Part shown: positions 53,913 to 64,000 of the stretch, one piece after another | Numbering within the stretch: the stretch's first letter is position 1 | Layout of the letters: each line of letters begins with the position of its first letter | Assembly: GCA_010094025.1 (NCBI GenBank) | Contig: ML991845.1 | Span: 62,001 to 126,000 of the forward strand | Reading direction: 5' to 3' | From: Viridothelium virens | Taxonomy: Eukaryota > Ascomycota > Dothideomycetes > Trypetheliales > Trypetheliaceae | Length of the DNA: 64,000 bases | The notes under the pieces: model-generated | Databases searched by the model: none | What the model saw: the letters and a program-made list of their open reading frames with translations, nothing else | Told to the model about the DNA's origin: nothing | Made by a program: the position numbers and the translations under genes

Positions 53913-55001
53913 ATGAGGGTTCCTGCGGCTTCGGCGCATATCGTACTGCGTCGAAGCCTGCAGCGGCCACGCATCTCGTCTCATTCCTTTCCATCCAAAC
54001 CTCCACGCAGACCAAATTCAACAAGTACAGACGCCTCCAATTCTTCTTCGTCTTCCAAAAATGCGACAGGCCCTAATTCTGCATCGACCTCTCCCGAAGC
54101 CCCTACTCAATCCTCATCCATCTCCTCCAACCTCCAATCTCGCGTCCTCACCACCCTCCTCGCTCCCCTCAGAGCCTACGGCCGTTCCCAACAACACCGC
54201 CCCTACCTAACTCAGCTCCTCTCCTCCCTAACTGTCTATACCCTCGGCGATCTCTCCGCGCAAAACCTCACAAGCAGCAACAACCAAAACCCCTTCCTCA
54301 CCTCCTACGACCCCTTCCAAACCCTCCGCGCCATGCTCATCGGCGCCGCCGTCGCCCTCCCCGCCTACCACTGGTTCCTCTTCCTCGGGACCCCCCGCTT
54401 CAGCATCACCCTCCCATCTCACGTCCTGCCTCTCCTCTCGCGCTTGACCTCGTCCTCCTCAGCCACAATCGCCAAGCTCCAGCGCAACATCAACTTCACC
54501 CTCAGCATCGCCAACCGCGTCATCACGAACCAGCTCGTCTTCACCCCGCTCTTCCTCTCCTACTTCTTCACCGCCCACGCCCTCCTCACGCCGCTCCTCT
54601 GCGCGTCGCCCTCGCCCGCCCAGCTGCCCTCACCGACGCAGCTGGCCGAGAAGCTGGGCGAGACGGTGCCGCGCGGGTTCGTGAATAGCTGGAAGCTGTG
54701 GCCCGCGGTGACGGCGGTGAGCTTTACGGTGGTGCAGCCGCAGTATCGCGCGGTGTTTGCGGGCGTCGTGGCGGTTGGGTGGCAGACGTATTTGGGGATT
54801 TTGAATTTGAGGGCGGGAGAGAGGGAAAGGGGGGGAGTGGAAGTGGAGGTGGAGGTGGAGAAGAAGAGTGGGGAGGGGGAAGTAGCAGAAGTCAAGGGAG
54901 ATAAAGCGCAGGAGATTGTGCTCATGAGTGCGGTTCGGCGAGAGGATGGGAGGGCAGCTGCGCAGAGGGAGGGGAGCGTTGCGCTTGCTACGAAGGGTTG
55001 A
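53913..55001 (+). CDS. Mpv17/PMP22-family membrane protein
   Basis: Mpv17/PMP22 proteins are four-pass channels of the mitochondrial inner or peroxisomal membrane. The uninterrupted CDS is 362 aa. The first 75 residues are basic, Ser/Thr-rich and acid-free (RVPAASAHIVLRRSLQRPR), a likely mitochondrial presequence. Family hallmarks follow: YLTQLLSSLTVYTLGDLSAQ (about 98-117), YDPFQTLRAMLIGAAVALPAYHWFLFL (about 132-158), ANRVITNQLVFTPLFLSYFF, and the terminal signature NSWKLWPAVTAVSFTVVQPQYRAVFA with VGWQTYLGILN (about 258-296). The loop between the second and third membrane segments is longer than in yeast Sym1. The C-terminus has about 65 extra residues of charged, Glu/Lys/Gly-rich sequence. 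The start has a CAACAATGAGG context. Confidence 0.9.
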   Translation: MRVPAASAHIVLRRSLQRPRISSHSFPSKPPRRPNSTSTDASNSSSSSKNATGPNSASTSPEAPTQSSSISSNLQSRVLTTLLAPLRAYGRSQQHRPYLTQLLSSLTVYTLGDLSAQNLTSSNNQNPFLTSYDPFQTLRAMLIGAAVALPAYHWFLFLGTPRFSITLPSHVLPLLSRLTSSSSATIAKLQRNINFTLSIANRVITNQLVFTPLFLSYFFTAHALLTPLLCASPSPAQLPSPTQLAEKLGETVPRGFVNSWKLWPAVTAVSFTVVQPQYRAVFAGVVAVGWQTYLGILNLRAGERERGGVEVEVEVEKKSGEGEVAEVKGDKAQEIVLMSAVRREDGRAAAQREGSVALATKG

Positions 55002-55675
55002 GAGAGGGAGGAATCTCGCGCTGGTATGCGAGGGGATGCGAGTGAGTGCCCCAGAGGTTCTCATATCAAGCGCGAGAGAATAGCGAAGTGGATTCTCAGC
55101 AGGACCCCAAGCTTGTGCGATTTGGCGTTTCGACTGGATAGATGGCATGAAACATTATCTAGCTTTCTGCGGGCGTGCATGATGGATAGATAGCGTTCTG
55201 GGGTTTTGGACACGATCATGCAAATTTGCTGCAATACGCTGCAGCTGAATAGACTGTGCGGCCCGGAAACCAATGGCTATGAGGCCTTCGTAGAGATAGC
55301 GTGATTGTTTACTATCATCATGGTTCTAGCTTACGCGTCGCAAATGGCAGCTCGCCACAAAATTACAAGGCGGAGTCATTAGGAGAGGCAACAAATATTT
55401 GAAATGGATATCATCAATTCATGCCGCTGATGATGATTACTATACATGCATGAAAAGTTTATCCTTCTGTGATCATCAAGCCAGTAAAGCAAAGGCAGCA
55501 AAAGCCCTGAGCAGTTCCCCTAGTTAACCCTCAACCCATACACAAGCAAAGGCCCCAAACTCCATGAAGCACATCGGTCCATCACATCCAACCTGAAAAG
55601 GTATCTATGGTCGATGTCGTTGTCATTATGTGACGGGAGACGAAGATGTCAAGTATTTCCTAATGGTCGAGGCGC
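55002..55675. other. Intergenic between convergent Mpv17-type and histone H3 genes
   Basis: Two 3' ends face each other here. No motif-bearing frame or RNA gene seen. Confidence 0.5.
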
Positions 55676-56317
<642 letters not shown>

Positions 56318-56892
56318 TGCAGATGATTGTATTGTGGTATTTGATGAAAATGGAGTTGTGGCTGATGAAGTAGTAGATTTGTTGTGGCGAGAGTGGATGG
56401 TGGATGTAGAAGGAAAGATTGCAGCAGAAGCGGGGGGAAGCGCCTTTATAGGGTGGGAGGGCAGTTGTGATCAGGCAGCGCTGCTCTGGTTGTTAGCGCG
56501 GTTTGGCATGAAAATCAGAACTTTGACATGTCGGAATCTGGCACTTCGTAAGAGCTGTTTGGGCGCTGCGACTTTGCAGTGGAAAGCGCAGGCCAACGCT
56601 CGCCTCACCAAGCCCGGCTGGGATCAAGCCAATGGGAGTGCGGGATCACTCGCTTAACCCCGAATACCATTTCCGGCATAGTCGGCGGATATGATCTGGC
56701 TCCGCCTGATGCGGGACGCCGCTTGATGCGGGACGCCGCTTCCCTCTTCAAATAGATCACCTCTCCCTCTACAAAAAGACTTCTACTATCTCCATCCACG
56801 CTTCCCCATCCAACCAACCAGAAACGAAGTTCTCATCGAACTATCCACTCAACTTCACCTCCAACTCACTTCTATCTTCAACTTCATTCACA
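56318..56892. promoter_or_regulatory. Shared divergent promoter of histone H3 and H4
   Basis: 575 bp between the two starts. A TATAAA on the minus strand at 56445-56450 is about 130 bp before the H3 ATG. A CCAAT box is at 56629-56633. Two abutting perfect 17-bp direct repeats (TGATGCGGGACGCCGCT) are at 56707-56723 and 56724-56740, about 155-185 bp before the H4 ATG. The H4 leader is pyrimidine-rich (CAACTTCACCTCC). S-phase control is expected for the gene pair; the repeats are candidate elements by position only. Confidence 0.7.
56707..56740 (+). repeat. Two perfect 17-bp direct repeats in the H4 promoter
   Basis: Two identical, directly adjacent 17-mers with a GCGGGACGCC core lie upstream of histone H4. 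GC-rich, tandem and correctly placed for an upstream activating element. Confidence 0.9.
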
Positions 56893-59174
<2,282 letters not shown>

Positions 59175-60134
59175 ATGGATGTGCATTTTGATCCTCGGTC
59201 ACCTTGTCCCCTCCCATCCCGAAGCACTCCTCTACCGACCACCTCTGAGATGGCTTTCCCCGATCCACCGCGCGCCCTCCTCTTCGACGTCTTCGGTACT
59301 TGCGTCAATTGGCGGAAAACTGTTGTGGATAGCCTCATCGAGTGGAAGCACAGGGCTCTAAATGACGCCTCAGCGTCCCTAGCCAGCGCGCTCCGGCTGC
59401 GTGCCTCGAATCTTGACGATGAGGATTGGGGGAGATTTGCCCAGGAGTGGCGCAACTCCTATATGACATACGTTCGAGGCATTGCCCGTGGTGATATCCC
59501 TCCCTCCGAGTACAAGACTATCGACGAGCATCACTATGAGTCCCTACTTACTCTCGTTCATGACTGGGATCTTGTGGGACTCTGGCGCTTGACTGATATT
59601 CAGACCATCAGTCTGGTCTGGCACCGTCTTGAACCCTGGAAAGAGGCTCCTTCTGGGATTCGCGAGCTCAATAAGCTATATTGGACGTGCACGCTGAGCA
59701 ACGGTAATATGGAGCTGCTGCGCGATTTGGCGAAGCACGGGAAGCTTGAGTGGACGCACATCTTCAGCTCCAACATGTGGGATAGCTATAAGCCATCCCC
59801 GAAGGTCTACCTTGGCGCTGCGAAGAAGCTAGGTCTACAACCAGGTGAGTGTGCTATGATAGCGGCACATTTGGGAGATCTGAAAGCGGCCAAGTCGAAC
59901 GGTTTGAAGACAATCTATGTCGAGAGACCTCAAGAGGAGACGATGGATAGAGATGAGGCGAAAAGGGAGGGATTTGTGGATCTGTGGGTGAGGGCGGACG
60001 AGGATGGCTTTGTGGCATTGGCAGAGAAATTGGGCGTTGACGTGGACAGAACCAGGAAAAGGGGTCTATCGGCTGGTGCTAATAATGAAAATGTCTGGAA
60101 GAAGGGAATGACGGATGCAGCAAATTCTCTTTAG
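59175..60134 (+). CDS. Type II 2-haloacid dehalogenase-like HAD hydrolase
   Basis: A HAD-superfamily hydrolase of the L-2-haloacid dehalogenase type; the natural substrate in fungi is unknown. The uninterrupted CDS is 319 aa. Motif I, ALLFDVFGTCVNWR, supplies the nucleophilic Asp (about residue 38). The cap domain follows (EEWRN-like EWRNSYMTYVRGI; LWRLTDIQTISLVWHRLEPW). Motif II is TCTLSNGNMELL (Ser/Asn). Motif III Lys is in SSNMWDSYKPSPKVYLGAAK. Motif IV is CAMIAAHLGDLKAAKSNGLKT, with the acidic residue in HLGDL. No signal peptide or membrane segment. The first ATG (59175) gives a 25-residue Pro-rich leader; the second in-frame ATG at 59250 begins closer to motif I and may be the true start. 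The C-terminal 30 residues are polar and not part of the fold. Confidence 0.9.
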   Translation: MDVHFDPRSPCPLPSRSTPLPTTSEMAFPDPPRALLFDVFGTCVNWRKTVVDSLIEWKHRALNDASASLASALRLRASNLDDEDWGRFAQEWRNSYMTYVRGIARGDIPPSEYKTIDEHHYESLLTLVHDWDLVGLWRLTDIQTISLVWHRLEPWKEAPSGIRELNKLYWTCTLSNGNMELLRDLAKHGKLEWTHIFSSNMWDSYKPSPKVYLGAAKKLGLQPGECAMIAAHLGDLKAAKSNGLKTIYVERPQEETMDRDEAKREGFVDLWVRADEDGFVALAEKLGVDVDRTRKRGLSAGANNENVWKKGMTDAANSL

Positions 60135-61356
60135 TGTCGAGGGCGGCCAAGGTTTTCGTTGGGGGTTCACCGGCTCATGTTAAGAAGTAGCGGCATTGCT
60201 GTACTCGGTACTTGCGTAGCTATTCTAATCATTCTTTCTCATCCTTCTCTTCCGCTCCTTTGGGTCTTTGTACCAGGCTGGTGCTTCCTAGATCTTCGCA
60301 GACTCGAGACTCCTCTGCGAAGGTGAGGTTTCCGGCTGCGTTCATCATCCTTGGTGCACAGAGGCCGGTTGGCGTCCCTGTTCCACAGCTGCAATTAGTT
60401 TCGCGCCTGTGCCTTTCTATAGGAATCATTGCATGCGTACTTGATATTTTACGTCTACCAAAACACTTTGGTCTCCTGATGTTCAACATCGGACTGGCGC
60501 TAGATCTGTGGGGAGATTGCTGAGCATGCCTTTAGTTGGTACGGATCTATGGTTCGATACCAGAAGAGCGACACTTGATTCGATATGCTTAGTCAAGGCC
60601 TTGACGCCTCTTTCTGTCGTGCAGACTCAATAGCAAGGTACGCTTTGCATGCTCTAGAGGCGATGATCTAGTTTTAATTTGATTTGAACTAGTCCAGCGG
60701 TATCGCGTTTGTTGCCGAGTATTTCAAGGACAAGGCAGATAGATCTTTGGGTCATTTTCAGCATCTTAAAAATTCAATAACCACAATATAAAAAATATAG
60801 GCTTCTCCCAATGCGATCGGAGCCAAGAAAACGGGTCCGAATTTGAATACTAGAGCCGCGCTTGCATTACCGCATCGTCTAAGAAGACCAGACTTCCCGC
60901 TGTGCCTTTATTCCTCTGAGAGACCATCTCCTGGCTGTCCTTGGCATCTCGAGAGCAAAATCGGCTGTCGCAACACAAGCCACAAGATGGTCAAAGCGCT
61001 TCCCCGGCCAACGAAATGCAAAATGCGGGGATTTGCACCAAGCCGCATTATTAACTCTGTAAGGTATCTACATACCGTCGGTACCTATCTAGACTTGGCC
61101 TGAAGCTCGGTAACCTATCCCATGCTATATCCGGTCACCCGGGACAGGGCCGAACGCATTTATTTCGGAGCTATAGTGGTGCATGAAGTGGTGTCAAAAC
61201 TGAAGTCGGTTCGGCATGGCTATTTCATGTCGATCCTTTCCACGAAGTCAATGGTGTCGCTCTCTCTTCGAAAATCTTGAAAACTGACCAGTAGACAATC
61301 AATTGCTCTCTCCTATTATCTTTCATCGTTTGGCGTCTGCTCTCCCTACATTAAAT
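60135..61356. other. Intergenic, 1.2 kb
   Basis: The 3' end of the HAD gene and upstream region of the acyl-CoA synthetase gene. TACCTA-type elements lie at about 61062-61090. No gene supported. Confidence 0.5.
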
Positions 61357-63506
61357 ATGCCTCACACCCAAGACGAAGTACAATCGCACTCCCTCAGCTC
61401 CCCCGAATCCTTCTGGCTCGCCCAAGCCAAGCACCTCCATTGGCACAAGCCTCCCGCTCGCGCCCTTCACACCTCCACACGTAAGCTTCCATCAGGAACC
61501 TCGCATCCTTCATGGACGTGGTTCCCTGGCGGAGAGATCAGTACAACGTACAACTGTGTAGATCGCTGGGTTGAAGAGGGACGAGGCGATCAGAGCGCCG
61601 TCGTGTGGGAGAGCCCGGTGACGGGGAAGAAGGAGATATGGACCTACAAGCAGCTGCTCGTGGAAGTCGAGGTTCTGGCAGGAGTGCTGAGGGAGGAGGG
61701 TGTGAAAAAGGGGGATGTGGTGCTGGTCTACATGCCAATGATACCGGCTGCGATCACCGCGCTGCTGGCGATCGCGCGACTGGGCGCAATCCATGCGGTT
61801 GTGTTTGGAGGATTCAGCGCACCTTCATTGGCTCAGAGGATCGAGTCGTCAAAGCCTCGTGCTGTTATGACGGCGTCGTGTGGGATCGAAGGCGCAAAGG
61901 GACCGATGTCATATAAGCCGCTTGTAGAGGGGGCGCTGGAGAAGAGTAGCTTCAAGCCGAGCAAGGTGATCGTGTGGCAGAGGGAGGAGCTAAGGTGGGA
62001 TCCGATACGAAAAGAGAATGGCGAGAGGAATTGGCAGCGGCTAGTAAAGAGCGCGAGAAACAGGGGGTTGAAGGCAGACTGTGTACCAGTCAAAAGCGAT
62101 GACGGGTTGTACATCATCTATACAAGCGGCACAACAGGTACGCCCAAAGGTGTTCTGCGACCAGCAGGTGGTCATGCGGTAGGATTGCATCTCTCCATGC
62201 GATACTTGTTCGGACTTTCTCCAGGCGATACCATGTTTTGCACATCCGACATCGGCTGGGTCGTCGGCCATTCATACATCATTTACGCACCGTTGCTCTC
62301 GGGTTGTACCACCGTGCTTTTCGAAGGCAAGCCAGTAGGCACACCCGATGCTGGAATATTCTGGAGGATACTTGAAGAACACAAAGTTAACGTGCTATCC
62401 ACCGCGCCTACGGCATTACGCGCAATCCGACGGGATGACCCGCAAAACGGGTTCTTCGAGAAGGCCGGAAAGAGAGGTGGCCTAAAACACTTCCGAGCGT
62501 TGTTTCTCGCTGGCGAAAGAAGCGAACCTAGTATCGTAAGCATGTATGTGGACCTACTCAAGAAACACTGCGCGCCTGGTGCTCTAGTGGTAGACAATTG
62601 GTGGAGTAGCGAAAGCGGCTCCCCCATATCCGGAATTGCATTGAAAGCTGCGGTAGGAAAGAATTTCAATAGCAAAGAAGCACACAATCCATTACCGATC
62701 AAGCCGGGAAGCGCAGGGAAACCCATGCCAGGTTTCGATGTGCGGATAGTCGATGATGATGGCAAGGAGGTGGAGAAGGGTGGAATGGGAAACATTGTGT
62801 TGGCGCTTCCCTTGGCGCCGACCGCCCTGACCACATTATGGGAGGACGAGGAAAGATTCTATAAAGGCTATCTGAAGAGGTTCGATGGGAAATGGATGGA
62901 TACAGGAGACGCTGGGATGGTGGATGAAGATGGATACGTACATATCATGAGCAGAAGTGACGACATAATCAACGTCGCTGCTCATAGATTTAGTACAGGT
63001 GAGAATTCGGGCGCCTTAATGCAATACACCCTTCTTTGCTAACTGGTCTCGCAGGCGCCATCGAGCAGGCTATATCATCTCACCCCTCCGTCGCCGAAGC
63101 TTGCGTTGTCGGCATACCGGATGCCTTGAAGGGCCATCTGCCGTTCGCGTTCGTGACACTCTCTACCGAGCCGCATCCAGATTCGCCTATTCCCTCAGAC
63201 GAGCTCACTGGAGCAATCCAGAAGTTCGTACGCGAACAAATAGGAGCTATCGCATCTCTCGGGGGGATGATCCAAGGCAAGGGTATGATTCCAAAAACGA
63301 GAAGTGGTAAAACGCTGCGCCGCGTTCTACGGGAGATGCTTGAGAATGCAGTGCACGACGAGGTCCAGAAGGAAGTCCAAGTGCCCGCAACTGTAGAAGA
63401 TGCAAGTGTCATTGAGGTAGCCAGGGAAAAGATAGGGGAATATTTCAAGGTCAAAGGACAAGATCTGCACAAGGCAACAGAGACGCGGGTGAAAGCGAAA
63501 TTGTGA
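61357..63506 (+). CDS. Propionyl-CoA synthetase-like (ACSS3/PrpE type) acyl-CoA ligase
   Basis: An ATP-dependent short-chain acyl-CoA synthetase (ANL superfamily) that activates propionate or acetate. CDS is join(61357..62998, 63055..63506), 697 aa. The 56-nt phase-1 intron (GTGAGA, TGCTAAC, GCAG) splits the Gly codon of HRFSTGAIEQAI. The N-terminal ACAS block is FWLAQAKHLHWHKPP. The nucleotide loop is YIIYTSGTTGTPKG (about 252-265). SDIGWVVGHSYIIYAPLL and WWSSESGSPI match the acyl pocket and adenylation motifs. DTGDAG, RSDDIINVAAHRFSTG and the catalytic Lys in PKTRSGKTLRR complete the enzyme. The sequence context (GGFSAPSLAQRI, NCVDRW) suits the propionyl-CoA type better than Acs1/2. The last residues are AKL, a PTS1-like peroxisomal signal. 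The ATG at 61357 is the first in frame. Convergent with mL49. Confidence 0.92.
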
Positions 63507-63625
63507 AGAAAATCTTTACTTGTTAGATGCTGATACTATCGACAAGCTCAAAAAGCCCGGCGATCCAGAGACTTTGCACATAGTCTGTACATAAATATTT
63601 TACACAGTCAAACCCAACGTAAAGT

Positions 63626-64000
63626 TTAGAAGTTCCTTTTCTCTAGGAACTGTTGTACTTGCGGCTTCCACCATCCCTGTCACACTGTCAGTTATAGGTG
63701 TGCTTTCCTTGAAAAAAATACCCAGCAAGCTGCTCAAGTGCGTGCCGGCCTACCTTTAGAACAATATGCCCAGTAACAGGATTCACTACTGCGTCCTGAC
63801 CCTCCAGTTCAAGGCTTTTGGCCAATTCTTGCTTTAGCTCGTTCACCTTCCCACTGATCTTGCGGATCAATGTCTGATGTAGATTGCCGCCTCGCTTTGC
63901 CTGCAAATAAATAGGGAGATGGTTTGTCGCTGTTCGAGCGACATGGTAAGGAAGTAAACTTGGGATCTTTTCTGGTGGAGGAGAAGCGGGAGCGGAGGGA
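63626..64000 (-). CDS. IMG2: Mitochondrial ribosomal protein mL49 (Img2), partial at the right edge
   Basis: A subunit of the mitochondrial large ribosomal subunit. The visible CDS is complement(join(63626..63676, 63754..>64000)); the N-terminus lies beyond the window. The 77-nt intron has GTAGGC and ACAG and is phase 0. Read on the minus strand, the first visible part is Pro/Ser-rich (PSAPASPPPEKIPS), then the family core LLPYHVARTATNHLPIYLQ, AKRGGNLHQTLIRKISG, LKQELAKSLEL and VVNPVTGHIVLK. The last exon gives GWWKPQVQQFLEKRNF and the stop. Img2/mL49 proteins show the same LPYxVxRTxSxxLPVY, KRGG and TGHVxVKG order. Convergent with the acyl-CoA synthetase gene, with 119 bp between stops. Confidence 0.9.

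Noticed and set aside
60540-60580. GGTTCGATACC resembling a tRNA T-arm
   Set aside because: No matching acceptor, D or anticodon stems around it.

Overview
The window is nuclear DNA of a filamentous ascomycete (Pezizomycotina). I lean towards Dothideomycetes or a relative, but no rRNA or mitochondrial marker is present to settle this. Reasons: short GT-AG introns of about 45-80 nt with CTAAC/CTGAC branch points, divergently paired and intron-bearing histone H3 and H4 genes, a Zn2Cys6 regulator, a WOPR (Gti1/Pac2) regulator, 2EXR/F-box-like orphans, and uniquely fungal housekeeping genes (POM152, Yar1-type and Ypq-type proteins). No bacterial operon, CRISPR array, rRNA or convincing tRNA is present, and I found no recognisable transposase, reverse transcriptase or viral gene.

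Layout. 1-7 kb: auxilin-like J-protein (Swa2), PQ-loop vacuolar transporter (Ypq), ankyrin chaperone (Yar1). 8-10.5 kb: Zn2Cys6 transcription factor. 11.9-15.2 kb: large conserved-looking orphan with an N-terminal Cys/His cluster. 15.8-17.4 kb: ER-lumenal DnaJ (Scj1-type, ending RDEL). 18.2-18.5 kb: minimal cytochrome b5. 19.5-21.0 kb: Pac2-type WOPR regulator, followed by 5.5 kb of gene-free DNA. 26.6-28.4 kb: acidic orphan. 28.9-30.3 kb: UCH37-type deubiquitinase, divergent from POM152 (31.3-35.2 kb). 35.8 kb: 2EXR-like protein. 37.7-39.3 kb: secreted phytase-like esterase. 39.3-43.5 kb: a repeat-rich, gene-poor island with a 173-bp foldback, degenerate tandem repeats over coding-like frames with a MYND-like tail, and a minisatellite of about 118 bp. 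43.5 kb: second 2EXR-like protein. 44.9-46.8 kb: NAF1, divergent from ALG9 (47.7-49.7 kb). 50-51.4 kb: DUF3445/heme N-demethylase-like membrane protein. 51.7-53.5 kb: exonuclease V (EXO5), divergent from an Mpv17/PMP22-family gene (53.9-55.0 kb). 55.7-57.3 kb: histone H3/H4 pair. 59.2-60.1 kb: type II haloacid dehalogenase-like protein. 61.4-63.5 kb: propionyl-CoA synthetase-like enzyme ending in AKL. The right edge cuts mitochondrial ribosomal protein mL49 (Img2).

The genes are mostly independent housekeeping loci and not a biosynthetic cluster. Themes are proteostasis (two J-proteins, UCH37, Yar1), membrane and secretory functions (ALG9, Scj1, POM152, Ypq), RNP/ribosome assembly (NAF1, Yar1, mL49) and chromatin/genome maintenance (H3, H4, EXO5). 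Exon boundaries were assigned by eye from GT/AG, branch point, reading phase and continuity of family motifs. The least explained stretch is the 39.8-42.6 kb island. A second unexplained signal is a row of perfect short stem-loops inside the unusually long first intron of NAF1.
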